64,000 nucleotides of DNA, from the NCBI GenBank assembly GCA_038396585.1, contig CP121691.1, positions 1,302,001-1,366,000 of the forward strand, written 5' to 3'. The stretch is from Vallitaleaceae bacterium 9-2. GTDB taxonomy: Bacteria; Bacillota; Clostridia; Lachnospirales; Vallitaleaceae. The notes below the pieces were generated by a model. It was not told the origin of the DNA and made no database searches. It saw only the letters and a program-made list of their open reading frames with translations. A program made the translations under genes and the position numbers. Positions 25,998 to 34,792 of the stretch are shown here, piece after piece (the stretch's first letter is position 1; each line of letters opens with the position of its first letter).

Positions 25998-27155
25998 ATG
26001 GAAAGCATTAAAAATTTCAAACAACGTAGCTTGCAGTTGCTATTAAATCAACATGGAAAAGCAATAACTGGAACAAAACAAGAGCTATCAGAGAAAATAC
26101 TTGAGTTGGTTGAAGCTGGGGCTATAAAGAGTGACACTTTTAATGAGTGGATTGAAAATCAAAACATTCAAGGAAATAAGCACTTATATATTTATAGTAT
26201 AAACAAAGAAATTGTTGATACAATTGAAGAAAAAAAATTATCTTTAAAAGTTAAAGAAATGAGAGAAAGCGATAGGATGTTTGATCCGACATCAGTTGAG
26301 GTGACTGAAACACATGCTTTAATAACAGTAAAAGAATCTAGATATAGGCGTAGAGAAACAGAGACAGAAGAAAAATACGAAGAAATTGATTTTTTTGTTT
26401 TGATTGATATTGATAAGCGCTTATCGGTAGCCAATATTTCGTTTGATCCACCAACTGAAATATACACTAGTAATAAAGACGGACATAACATCACAACAGC
26501 TAATTTAAGGGATAGATATAAAAAAATTGTTGAAACCTTATTTGAGTGCGATTTATCAAATGAATATTTGCTAAATAGTAAAGTGCTTAAATATATGTGG
26601 AATTTAGTTAATGACAGTATAAATACTAATTTGACGCCATACACGGATAAAATCAGTGATCAAATAGATTTATTTGCCAATATGATGAATACAGTCTTAG
26701 ATCTGGAGTTAGATTCGACAATAATAGAAAATATTTGTAGAGATTTAAAATTTTACACTCAAGGAGTCATTATAACTTATTCAAATGACGAATTTACATT
26801 TGAAAATCAATATGGTAAAATAATAACTGAATCTTTTAGTGGGAAATCGGGACAAAGCGTGGTTTTTGGAAATGAAACAGGTGTAGAAAATACACCGGTT
26901 CATTATTCATTAAAAGGTCCCGTATCGGACGACAGTAATTATCAGTGTAAACATCTAAAATTCGCTTGGGATACATCCCATATTTCTGGTATGAAAAGAA
27001 GTGAAGTAATAACAATTATTGACAGTAGCCGGAATTATTTTAGGGTTAAATTTGTTACATATGCGACAAGGGAGGAGATGGGGTATGTACTTTCAAAAAT
27101 TGCAGAAATTAAAGGAAGAATACAGGATTCCGAACGACACTATTCAGAATCTTGA
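25998..27155 (+). CDS. SAP-like domain protein, partner of a PD-(D/E)XK gene
   Basis: The 385-residue protein starts at ATG25998 (GAGGTGGG upstream). The first ~40 residues (RSLQLLLNQHGKAITGTKQE) look like a SAP-type DNA-binding helix-extended loop-helix. The rest is a mixed alpha/beta protein of unknown family, with a KVKFVTYATREEMGY segment near the end. It overlaps the following gene by 71 bases, so the two are translated together. No membrane segment or signal peptide. The pair lies at the right end of the prophage, a typical place for phage-carried defence genes. Function is not established. Confidence 0.6.
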   Translation: MESIKNFKQRSLQLLLNQHGKAITGTKQELSEKILELVEAGAIKSDTFNEWIENQNIQGNKHLYIYSINKEIVDTIEEKKLSLKVKEMRESDRMFDPTSVEVTETHALITVKESRYRRRETETEEKYEEIDFFVLIDIDKRLSVANISFDPPTEIYTSNKDGHNITTANLRDRYKKIVETLFECDLSNEYLLNSKVLKYMWNLVNDSINTNLTPYTDKISDQIDLFANMMNTVLDLELDSTIIENICRDLKFYTQGVIITYSNDEFTFENQYGKIITESFSGKSGQSVVFGNETGVENTPVHYSLKGPVSDDSNYQCKHLKFAWDTSHISGMKRSEVITIIDSSRNYFRVKFVTYATREEMGYVLSKIAEIKGRIQDSERHYSES

Positions 27156-28106
27156 TACATGGCTTGCCTCATTAAGAAGGTTTGAAAGAAAAAGATTTTA
27201 CAGTGATTTCTTCGCATATGAATATGACATTAATCCAGAGTTTGCACTGGAGGTATTTATCAAAGCATCTGAGGTTGGAATATTGAAAATTAATTATGAA
27301 TTGCATTGTCCGGAATGTGATGAATTCATAGAAAAAATTGAACCTGATTCAATTTTTGAGGAATCTAAAGCATTTTGTGAGAATGGCCATTCATTTAATA
27401 GAGTTGAAGGAATTGTTATGTCTTTCGAGTTGATTGAAACACCAAAAAAAAAAGAACAAATAGTATTATTGAATTAAAGACTAGTAAACTAGGATTTACT
27501 TCTTTATTAGATGGTTCAAAGAAAAATGTATACATAGCACATTACTTAATAAATCACAATTTATTTTTTCCGAATTATGATAGTTTAAATAGAGAATTAG
27601 AAAATCTTGAAGAGTTAACAAAATCTAAAGATAAAAAAAATAACAGGAAAAAGGGAAAGGCCTTAGAAAAATTTGCTTCTTTAATTTTTTCTTTTTGTGT
27701 TAATTATGAAGGATATGAAGATGTTAATACTAAGACTAATCAAATTGATATAAAGATTAATCTTAAACCAATCCCTTTCCCAGAACCATTCATAACGCAC
27801 TTGGGATATACTATTATTGTTGAATGTAAAAATGAAAATCATTCTGTATCAAGTAGAGAAGTGGATAATTTATCGACATTATTAACTGATTATGATTCTA
27901 AACTTGGGATCTTTCTATCAAGAAAAGATATCTCTGGTAATTCAAATGAAGACGGAAAGAGAAGAGCAATTAATCAATATTATGCGCATAAGCATACAAT
28001 TATTTGTATTACTTTTGATGAAATTAAAAAAAGAGTAATAGAAAATAAGGAAAGTTTTATTTGTTTGATAGAAGAAAAATATAATGAATTTCATGACAGT
28101 AAATAA
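27085..28106 (+). pseudogene. PD-(D/E)XK nuclease-like gene split by a -1 shift at ten A
   Basis: The frame from ATG27085 stops at 27477. A second frame, open since before 27440 and without its own start, runs to 28106. The two meet at a run of ten A near 27450. Joined by a -1 shift they give one protein of about 340 residues: helical N-terminus, a zinc-ribbon-like CPEC...CENGHSF, and a C-terminal restriction-endonuclease fold with GKALEKFASLIF, NQIDIKI and TIIVECKNENH (Glu...Asp...Glu-x-Lys). It could be an inactivated gene, a sequencing slip, or a gene expressed through slippage at the A-run. Confidence 0.65.
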
Positions 28107-28220
28107 TATACTTGAAAAAATTAAAGCATATTGATAAAATATAGTAGATGGTTGTCATATCATATCTATTCCAGATGCAGCCATTACCCTTATTAATTAT
28201 TTATACTCCCCTCATCAAAG

Positions 28221-28248
28221 CCCTGGTCTTTACTGGGGTTTTATTTTT
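28221..28248 (+). terminator. Terminator at the right end of the prophage region
   Basis: CCCTGG and CTGGGG pair (with two wobbles) around a six-base loop and are followed by TTTTATTTTT. It follows the nuclease-like gene by about 115 bases. No gene is seen between 28107 and 28330. Confidence 0.6.
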
Positions 28249-28286
28249 GAAACCAATGGCCCATTCATGTCCCAAAGCAATAAAAA

Positions 28287-28316
28287 GAGAACATCCTATA
28301 TTCTAAAGATGTTCTC
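28287..28316 (-). terminator. Terminator for tRNA-Leu (minus strand)
   Basis: GAGAACATC and GATGTTCTC are perfect 9-base arms with a 12-base loop. On the minus strand the hairpin is followed by TTTTTATT and lies 20 bases after the tRNA. Confidence 0.8.
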
Positions 28317-28336
28317 AAAGTATTGTTTTTACTGTA

Positions 28337-28420
28337 TGCAGTTGGGGGGACTCGAACCCCCACGGGCCTAAGCCCACAAGATCCTTAGTCTTGCGCGTAT
28401 ACCAATTCCGCCACAACTGC
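28337..28420 (-). tRNA. tRNA-Leu, anticodon AAG
   Basis: An 84-base minus-strand tRNA with acceptor arms GCAGTTG and CAACTGC, discriminator A, long variable arm (GTGGGCTTAGGCCCGT, class II) and a GGTTCGAGTCC T-loop. The anticodon stem CAAGA/TCTTG encloses CTAAGGA, so the anticodon reads AAG, for CUU. CCA is not encoded. Leu tRNAs with A34 are uncommon in bacteria. It marks the boundary between prophage and host genes and might be the attachment locus, but no duplicated tRNA end is visible in the window. Confidence 0.88.
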
Positions 28421-28504
28421 ATAATAAATTGCGTATATCACGTGACGCAAGAACAATAATAGCATACCTATATAGAGAATGTCAATAAAAAAAATGAAAA
28501 AGGT

Positions 28505-28529
28505 ACCTAAAAAACCGTGGTTATACGAA
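28505..28529 (+). promoter_or_regulatory. SigI-type promoter before sigI
   Basis: ACCTAAAA (28505-28512), 13 bases, then CGAA (28526-28529) fits the known SigI pattern (A/C-rich -35 with an A-run, CGAA-like -10). The surrounding AAAAAGGTACC and CGAATTnTATAGT are shared, with the same spacing, with the region before pilB at 30729. This implies autoregulation of sigI. Confidence 0.7.
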
Positions 28530-28555
28530 TTCTATAGTGAAAAAGTCAAAGTGTA

Positions 28556-28582
28556 TTGCTTTTGGAAGGATTATGGTATAAT
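28556..28582 (+). promoter_or_regulatory. SigA-type promoter before sigI
   Basis: An extended -10 element TGGTATAAT ends at 28582, with a weak -35 TTGCTT at 28556-28561. It would give basal sigI expression in addition to the SigI-type promoter upstream. Confidence 0.5.
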
Positions 28583-28628
28583 AGAATTAATACGATAATC
28601 ATAGTAGTCTGCCGAAAGTGGTGAACAT

Positions 28629-29237
28629 ATGACTGAGAGAGAGCGTAATCAAACAATACAGGAGAACTTTCCATTTATTGTTAAAACCGTGTCAACAATT
28701 ACTAAAAAATATGTAGAAGTTGGTAATAGTGATGAGCTCAATATTGCCTTGGAAGCATTTAATGATTGTCTTGATCATTATGATGCGGATAAGGGCAAGT
28801 TTTATAGTTATGCAAAAACGGTGATTCATAATAAGATAGTAGACTACTATCGCCATATATCCAATCATCAAGAAACGCAAATCACAGAAACAGATATCGT
28901 CTCAGATAATATTGAAGAATTAATTATTATGCGTGATGAACTTTTAGTATATAAAGAACATCTCCATGTATTTGGGCTAAACTATGAAGTGCTTATCAGT
29001 GAGCATCCAAAACATGATGAGACACGTAGACATATTATCGAATTGGCTAAAAAGCTACAGTCGAATTCGGATATTATGCATGCCTTAATCGAGAAAAAAA
29101 GACTTCCTGTAACCTTAATTAGCCGCGAATATGATCAATCCCTTAAATTTGTAAAAAGCCATAAAAAAACGATTTCAGCAATTTTAATAGCGTATCATTA
29201 TGAAATACAATGTGTCATTGATTTTTTAGGTCAATGA
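28629..29237 (+). CDS. sigI: RNA polymerase sigma factor SigI
   Basis: The 202-residue protein has the SigI layout: an N-terminal region 2 with NIALEAFNDCLDHYDADKG and FYSYAKTVIHNKIVDYYR (core binding and -10 recognition), and a C-terminal helix-turn-helix region with RLPVTLISREYDQSLKFVKS. The family is paired with a membrane anti-sigma factor RsgI that senses heat or extracellular polysaccharides. Here the partner gene overlaps the end by four bases. It is shorter than the ~250 residues of B. subtilis SigI. Confidence 0.9.
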   Translation: MTERERNQTIQENFPFIVKTVSTITKKYVEVGNSDELNIALEAFNDCLDHYDADKGKFYSYAKTVIHNKIVDYYRHISNHQETQITETDIVSDNIEELIIMRDELLVYKEHLHVFGLNYEVLISEHPKHDETRRHIIELAKKLQSNSDIMHALIEKKRLPVTLISREYDQSLKFVKSHKKTISAILIAYHYEIQCVIDFLGQ

Positions 29238-29248
29238 GAGGTGATTAT

Positions 29249-30673
29249 ATGAAAAAAGCAGTTGTACTTGAGGTAAAAAGAAAATATGCGTTAGCAATGA
29301 CAGAGGATAAAAAAATTGTCCGGTTAATAAGAAAGTCCAATATGGTGGAAAATCAGATAATTTATTATTTTACTGAGGACTTTTACGTTGGCGGGAGGCA
29401 AAAGTCACGGGAGAAAAAATATTTTTTTCGATTAGCAATCGCTTCTTTTGTGGTGCTATTTTTTTTGATGGTTTCCATGGAGAGGTTAAGTGGACCGATG
29501 TATCAGCCCTATGCTATACTTACCTTTGATGTGAATCCAAGTCTTGAACTCTACATAAATAATAAACAACAAATAGATTATATCGAACCGTTGAATGAAG
29601 AAGGGCAAAAGATTGTAGAAGGATATAATGAAAAGAGCCGGTCGTTAAGTGAAGTGCTTGAATACTTGACTACATCTTCAGTAAAACTTGGGTATCTCGT
29701 TGATCAAGGTACGGTTCTTGTCTCCTATGGTTTATTGGGTGAGGCTGAAGATACCTATTCTGATAAGATAGATACAACAATCGATAGTTATAGAAAACGT
29801 TATGAAGAAAAGTATACATTTGCATATGTAGATGCATCCAGAGAAGAGATTAATCAAGCCAAAGAGCAAAAAATATCCGTAGGTAAATATGTATTGATGA
29901 AGCAGGCGCAACAGGCGACAGATTATGAGCAAGAGCATGTTCAAGACATGGAAATCTCGGATTTAGTTGATACACTACAAAAAGAGCAGAATAACAATCA
30001 ACCAAAAGAGCATCCGATTCGTATATATCCGGCAGCAGAAATAGAAAGTGTAGAAGAATCTTTAAATCAGCCGGAGCAACCGAACAAACCGGACCAGTCC
30101 GAGCACCCGGATAAACCGGAGCAGCAGGATAACCCGAACCAGCCGGAACAGCCCGAGCAACCGAACAAACCGGATCAGCCTGAGCACCCGGACAAACCGG
30201 ACCAGTCCGAGCACCCGGATAAACCGGAGCACCCGGACCAGCCGGATAAGCCCGAGCAACCGGACAAACCGGATCAGTCCGAGCAACCGGACAAACCGGA
30301 TCAGTCCGAGCAACCGGACAAACCGGAGCAACCAGACAAACCGGATAAACCGGAACAACCGGATAAACCGGAACAACCGGATAAACCGGAACAACCGGAT
30401 AAACCGGATAAACCGGATAAACCGGATAAACCGGAGCAACCGGACAAACCGGATCAGTCCGAGCACCCGGACAAACCGGAGCAACCAGACAAACCCGACC
30501 AGCCGGATAAGCCTGAACATCCTGACAAACCAGATAAACCCGAGCAATCGAATAATGTGGAGCAATCAAACAAACCGGATTCAACGGATGTAGCGCCCAA
30601 TGCAATAGATGAAAAGAAAAAAGAAAAATCAGAGGCTTCTAGTCAGCTGGAAAAAGATAAGAAAAAAGAATAA
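29249..30673 (+). CDS. rsgI: Anti-sigma factor RsgI with a long Pro-rich repeat tail
   Basis: The protein starts at ATG29249 (GAGAGGTG upstream). Residues 1-50 form the cytosolic RsgI anti-sigma domain (KAVVLEVKRKYALAMTED), followed by one membrane helix (about 58-76) and the conserved extracellular RsgI domain (ILTFDVNPSLELYINN). From about residue 270 it becomes a repeat of PDKPEQ/PDKPDQ units, then ends with a Lys/Glu-rich tail. The repeat replaces the carbohydrate-binding modules that RsgI proteins of cellulolytic Clostridia carry; it may extend into or bind the cell wall. It should hold SigI inactive at the membrane until a signal arrives. Confidence 0.88.
   Translation: MKKAVVLEVKRKYALAMTEDKKIVRLIRKSNMVENQIIYYFTEDFYVGGRQKSREKKYFFRLAIASFVVLFFLMVSMERLSGPMYQPYAILTFDVNPSLELYINNKQQIDYIEPLNEEGQKIVEGYNEKSRSLSEVLEYLTTSSVKLGYLVDQGTVLVSYGLLGEAEDTYSDKIDTTIDSYRKRYEEKYTFAYVDASREEINQAKEQKISVGKYVLMKQAQQATDYEQEHVQDMEISDLVDTLQKEQNNNQPKEHPIRIYPAAEIESVEESLNQPEQPNKPDQSEHPDKPEQQDNPNQPEQPEQPNKPDQPEHPDKPDQSEHPDKPEHPDQPDKPEQPDKPDQSEQPDKPDQSEQPDKPEQPDKPDKPEQPDKPEQPDKPEQPDKPDKPDKPDKPEQPDKPDQSEHPDKPEQPDKPDQPDKPEHPDKPDKPEQSNNVEQSNKPDSTDVAPNAIDEKKKEKSEASSQLEKDKKKE
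30062..30560 (+). repeat. Coding repeat of Pro-Asp-Lys-Pro units in rsgI
   Basis: About 500 bases consist of near-identical 9- to 18-base units (CCGGATAAACCGGA and variants) that encode PDKPEQ, PDKPDQ and PEHPDK. The DNA is nearly exact in parts, so unit number probably varies by slippage. The minus strand also lacks stops here, which is a by-product of the repeat. Confidence 0.9.
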
Positions 30674-30683
30674 AATCAAGAAA

Positions 30684-30718
30684 ACAGAAAAAAGTTTATA
30701 CTTTTTTCTGTTTTTTTT
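30684..30718 (+). terminator. Terminator after rsgI
   Basis: ACAGAAAAAAG and CTTTTTTCTGT pair around a six-base loop, followed by seven or more T. It separates sigI-rsgI from the pilus operon. Confidence 0.9.
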
Positions 30719-30728
30719 ATAAAAAGGT

Positions 30729-30753
30729 ACCCAAAATAATCTATACCCTCGAA
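30729..30753 (+). promoter_or_regulatory. SigI-type promoter before the pilus operon
   Basis: ACCCAAAA (30729-30736), 13 bases, and CGAA (30750-30753) repeat the elements before sigI with the same spacing, including the outer AAAAAGGTACC and TATAGT. It lies 25 bases before the pilB start region, and no SigA-like promoter is obvious here. This suggests that the type IV pilus genes belong to the SigI regulon. Confidence 0.7.
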
Positions 30754-30778
30754 TTATATAGTAAAAGAAGGTGATAAG

Positions 30779-32458
30779 ATGGTTGAACGCGTAAAACGTC
30801 TAGGAGAGATTCTGGTTGATAGTGAAATAATAACAGATGAACAATTATTAGAGGCATTACGTTTGCAGGGGGAACGCAAAGAGGTATTAGGTAAGATACT
30901 CATTGATGAAAGGTATGTAACCGAAAAGCAGATTATCGAAGTGCTGGAAGTTCAATATCAAATTCCTCGTGTTCAATTAAATACCTATGATGTGAATGAA
31001 CGAGCGACAGCACTCATTAGTTCCAAGATGGCGCGAAGATATATGCTCATACCTATAAATGTAGATAATAAAAATTTGGAAGTAGCAATGGCAGATCCAC
31101 TGAATTTATTTGCGATTGATGATTTGAAACTTGCTACCGGATTAAATATAAAGCCATATTTGGCAACAGAAAAAGAGATTCTCTTAGCCATAGAGCAATA
31201 TTATAAAAAACGCTCGGCTGAGGCAGCTGTAAGTGAATTTAGTCATAAATTCACAGGGAATATGGATGAAGAGCAATTGGATTTAGAATCTATATCGGAT
31301 GTAAATAATGCTCCGGTTGTTAAACTCATTGATTCTATTATTTTACAAGCAGCTGAAAGCAATGTCAGTGATATCCATATTGAACCGGATGATCAAGCGG
31401 TACGTATTCGTTTTCGTGTAGACGGTGACTTGTATGAACATATGCAGCTTAATAAAAAATCCCATTCATCATTGATTACACGTATTAAAATCATGGGATA
31501 TATGGATATAGCAGAAAACAGAGTGCCACAAGATGGTCGCGTGGAAGTGGAATATAACGGACGTTCGATTGATTTACGAATCTCCGTGATGCCAACAATT
31601 TATGGAGAAAAAGCTGTCATACGTCTACTTGATCGCAGTGCCAAGCTCTTAACAATTAAAGAGCTGGGCATGACAGAGTTTAAATCCAATCGATATGAAC
31701 ATATGATTCATGTTCCTAACGGTATCATCCTAGTAACTGGACCGACGGGTAGTGGAAAATCGACAACCCTCTATGCAACCTTGATGGAGATAAATAATAT
31801 CAAGCAAAACATCATAACAGTAGAAGATCCGGTAGAGTATAGGATTAAAGGTATCAATCAGACACAAGTCAATGTCAAGGCAGGATTAACATTTGCAAAT
31901 AGTCTACGCGCCATATTACGCCAAGATCCAGATGTTATTATGATCGGTGAAATCCGTGATGGGGAAACAGCAGAGATTGCTGTTCGAGCAGCAATCACCG
32001 GACACCTTGTCTTATCGACTTTGCATACCAATGACACAGCATCTTCAATCCCACGACTGGTCAACATGGGAGTAGAACCCTATCTATTATCCAGTTCCAT
32101 TAAAGGGATTGTGGCGCAGCGTTTGGTTAAGCGCATATGTACTAACTGTAAGCAACCTTATGAAGCTAGTGCACATGAGCTAAAAGTTATAAAAAATCAA
32201 ACAAACACCCTATACCGTGGTGAAGGATGTAATTTGTGTAACCATACAGGATATAAAGGGCGTATTGCCGTCTATGAAATTATGCCAATAACCTATGGAA
32301 TTCGTACCCTCATTGATGAGAATAAGAGTGCGGATATCTTGAAGAAAAAAGCGATGGAAGAAGGAATGACAACCCTTTACAGTAGTTGCTTAGACTTAGT
32401 TCTACAGGGAATAACCACAGTCGAAGAGTTGGTCAAGTTATCTAGCGGAACAGAATAA
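30779..32458 (+). CDS. pilB: Type IV pilus assembly ATPase PilB
   Basis: The 559-residue GspE/PilB-type ATPase powers pilin polymerisation. It has an N-terminal MshEN domain (RLGEILVDSEIITDEQLLEA, about residues 7-150), a Walker A GPTGSGKSTT near residue 320, an Asp box, a Walker B MIGEIRD, the His box, and a four-cysteine zinc site (CTNCKQPY ... CNLC) near 455-490, which distinguishes assembly from retraction ATPases. GAAGGTG precedes the start. It is the first gene of the pilus operon. Confidence 0.95.
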   Translation: MVERVKRLGEILVDSEIITDEQLLEALRLQGERKEVLGKILIDERYVTEKQIIEVLEVQYQIPRVQLNTYDVNERATALISSKMARRYMLIPINVDNKNLEVAMADPLNLFAIDDLKLATGLNIKPYLATEKEILLAIEQYYKKRSAEAAVSEFSHKFTGNMDEEQLDLESISDVNNAPVVKLIDSIILQAAESNVSDIHIEPDDQAVRIRFRVDGDLYEHMQLNKKSHSSLITRIKIMGYMDIAENRVPQDGRVEVEYNGRSIDLRISVMPTIYGEKAVIRLLDRSAKLLTIKELGMTEFKSNRYEHMIHVPNGIILVTGPTGSGKSTTLYATLMEINNIKQNIITVEDPVEYRIKGINQTQVNVKAGLTFANSLRAILRQDPDVIMIGEIRDGETAEIAVRAAITGHLVLSTLHTNDTASSIPRLVNMGVEPYLLSSSIKGIVAQRLVKRICTNCKQPYEASAHELKVIKNQTNTLYRGEGCNLCNHTGYKGRIAVYEIMPITYGIRTLIDENKSADILKKKAMEEGMTTLYSSCLDLVLQGITTVEELVKLSSGTE

Positions 32459-32475
32459 GGAGAGGAGGAGATCTC

Positions 32476-33531
32476 TTGGATATAATGGAGATACTACAAA
32501 AAGGTAAAGAAACGAAAGCATCAGATATTCATCTAAAAGCCGGAACAAAACCTATTTTGCGTATTGATGGGATTCTACATTCAATAGGGGATGAGCCTAT
32601 ATCCAATGAAGAAATCTATCAACTGTTAAAGACCATGTTATCTGTAGAACAGCTGGAAATGTTAGAAAAACAAGGTGAGTTTGACTTTTCCTATTCGGTT
32701 CCAGGAACGGGAAGATACCGTGTCAATGGTTATAGACAACGCAACACTTATTGTTTAGCGATGCGGATGGTGAACTTTGAGATTCCAACATTAGCTCAAT
32801 TAAATATTCCGGACAGTTTGTTACGGCTAACAAGTTTAAAAAATGGTTTGGTTTTGGTGACCGGACCGACAGGAAGCGGAAAATCAACGACACTGGCATC
32901 TTTAATTGAAGAAATCAACAAAACGCGACAGTGTCATATTATTACGTTAGAAGATCCGATTGAATACCTATTTTCTGACAAAAAAAGTGTCGTAGGTCAA
33001 CGGGAGATAGGGACAGATTCCCAATCCTTTAACAAAGCGTTACGTGCAGCCTTACGACAAGACCCAGACGTTATTCTTGTCGGAGAGATGCGAGACTTAG
33101 AAACTATCGAGATTGCACTTACTGCAGCAGAGACGGGGCATCTTGTTTTTAGTACATTACATACGATTGGAAGTGCAAAAACCATTGACCGTATTATTGA
33201 TGCCTTTCCAGAACATAGCAAATCGCAAATACGTATGCAGGTAGCATCTGTACTCCAAGGGGTTATTTCTCAACAGTTGCTTCCAACAAAAGAATTAAAA
33301 GGACGCGTTCCTGCTGTGGAGATACTGCTTCCGACGATGGCGGTGCGAAACTTAATACGTGAACAAAAAACCCATCAAATCCTTAATGAAATCCAGACCG
33401 GAAAAAACAGCGGGATGATTACAATGGATCAATACTTGGAGTCGCTATATAAAAAAGGAAAAATTACAAGTGAGGTAGCCGTTGAATATGCATTTGACCG
33501 AGAAGAGTTGTTAAAAGAAATCTCTTACTAG
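32476..33531 (+). CDS. pilT: Type IV pilus retraction ATPase PilT
   Basis: The 351-residue ATPase has Walker A GPTGSGKSTT near residue 130, the Walker B VGEMRD, and the PilT signature AIRNLIRE-like segment (here AVRNLIREQKTHQI) near the C-terminus. It lacks the zinc site of PilB. It disassembles the pilus and powers twitching. TTG32476, preceded by GGAGAGGAGGAG, is preferred over ATG32485. Confidence 0.94.
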   Translation: MDIMEILQKGKETKASDIHLKAGTKPILRIDGILHSIGDEPISNEEIYQLLKTMLSVEQLEMLEKQGEFDFSYSVPGTGRYRVNGYRQRNTYCLAMRMVNFEIPTLAQLNIPDSLLRLTSLKNGLVLVTGPTGSGKSTTLASLIEEINKTRQCHIITLEDPIEYLFSDKKSVVGQREIGTDSQSFNKALRAALRQDPDVILVGEMRDLETIEIALTAAETGHLVFSTLHTIGSAKTIDRIIDAFPEHSKSQIRMQVASVLQGVISQQLLPTKELKGRVPAVEILLPTMAVRNLIREQKTHQILNEIQTGKNSGMITMDQYLESLYKKGKITSEVAVEYAFDREELLKEISY

Positions 33532-33543
33532 AGAAGGTGAATT

Positions 33544-34749
33544 ATGGAATATCAATATAAAGCAATGAAGGCTAATGGAGAAATCGTTGAAGGTATTTTT
33601 GTAGCAGATCAACGCCGTGATGTTATCGAAATGCTCAAAAACAATAACAACTATCCTATCGATATTCAAGAAAAGCAACAGGTAGGAACTAAAGAGGTGG
33701 CTTTTTGGGCAGGAGTCAAAGCCAAAGATTTATCCTTTTTTTGCCGCCAGCTTCATGCCATGTTAAAGGCAGGAAGTACGATTTCCAAAAGTTTGGATAT
33801 TATGAAGCGACAAATAAAAAAACGTAGGTTTCAAGAGGTGGTCAGTGACCTGCATCGCGACGTACAAAAAGGCACGGTGCTTTCGCTAAGCATGAAGAAC
33901 CATCCGAAAGTTTTTCCGGAGCTCATGATATATATGGTTGAGTCGGGAGAGATGAGTGGAAATTTGGACACAATTTTCCTACGCTTAGCAGATTATTTTG
34001 AAAAAGAGAACAAGCTAAAAAGTAAAATCAAATCGGCAATGGTCTATCCAATCATTCTCATGATTATGTCAATACTTGTCGTTGCATTTTTGGTAACTTT
34101 TATACTTCCTACATTTGTATCCATGTTTGAAAAAAGCGATGTAGAATTACCTATGATGACACAGATGCTTCTAGGATTTAGCACCTTCGTTCGCACGCAT
34201 AGTGTACTTATACTTATTGGCATTCTTACCGTGGTGATTGTTGTGCATCAATACATTCATTCAAAAATCGGTCGTCACCATATAGACTGGTTAAAGATTA
34301 AGATACCTGTTGTTAAAGATGTGAATACAAAAATCATCACTGCACGATTCACAAGAAATCTATCCACCATGCTTTCAAGTGGCGTACCTATGTTGACCGC
34401 ATTAAAAAATCTGGCAGATGTGATTAGTAACCAAATATTTGCAGAAGCAATTCTATCCTTCCGTGAGGATATTCAAAAGGGGAATGACTTGCACGAAGTG
34501 GTTCGTGAGAGCCATTTGTTCCCGCCGATGGTTGACGGAATGATGGAAATCGGAAAGGAGTCGGGAACACTAGACGAGATCTTGGATAAGACAGCAGATT
34601 TTTTTGATGAAGAAGTTGAGACGGCATTAGCAAGATTGGTCACCATGTTTGAGCCAATGATGATTTTAGTGATGGCATTTATTGTTGGATTTATTGTTAT
34701 TGCTATGGCACTACCCATGTTTGATATGTTTCAAACAATATCAAAGTAA
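33544..34749 (+). CDS. pilC: Type IV pilus inner membrane platform protein PilC
   Basis: The 401-residue protein has two T2SSF (GspF) domains, each starting with a FCRQLHAMLKAGSTI or FTRNLSTMLSSGVPM motif (near residues 65 and 270), and membrane spans near 165-195, 220-240 and 370-395. It couples the ATPases to pilin assembly. It follows pilT by 12 bases. Confidence 0.94.
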   Translation: MEYQYKAMKANGEIVEGIFVADQRRDVIEMLKNNNNYPIDIQEKQQVGTKEVAFWAGVKAKDLSFFCRQLHAMLKAGSTISKSLDIMKRQIKKRRFQEVVSDLHRDVQKGTVLSLSMKNHPKVFPELMIYMVESGEMSGNLDTIFLRLADYFEKENKLKSKIKSAMVYPIILMIMSILVVAFLVTFILPTFVSMFEKSDVELPMMTQMLLGFSTFVRTHSVLILIGILTVVIVVHQYIHSKIGRHHIDWLKIKIPVVKDVNTKIITARFTRNLSTMLSSGVPMLTALKNLADVISNQIFAEAILSFREDIQKGNDLHEVVRESHLFPPMVDGMMEIGKESGTLDEILDKTADFFDEEVETALARLVTMFEPMMILVMAFIVGFIVIAMALPMFDMFQTISK

Positions 34750-34792
34750 CTGGATAATATTTTTAGAAAAGAACATTGAGGAGGAATGAAGA

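Noticed and set aside
28337-28420. Prophage attachment site at tRNA-Leu
   Set aside because: Plausible by position, but the other prophage end is outside the window and no duplicated tRNA 3' end is visible, so it cannot be claimed.
29850-30605. Long minus-strand open frames opposite rsgI
   Set aside because: They are shadows of the Pro-Asp-Lys-Pro repeat, whose base composition removes stops on both strands. They have low-complexity products and no ribosome sites.
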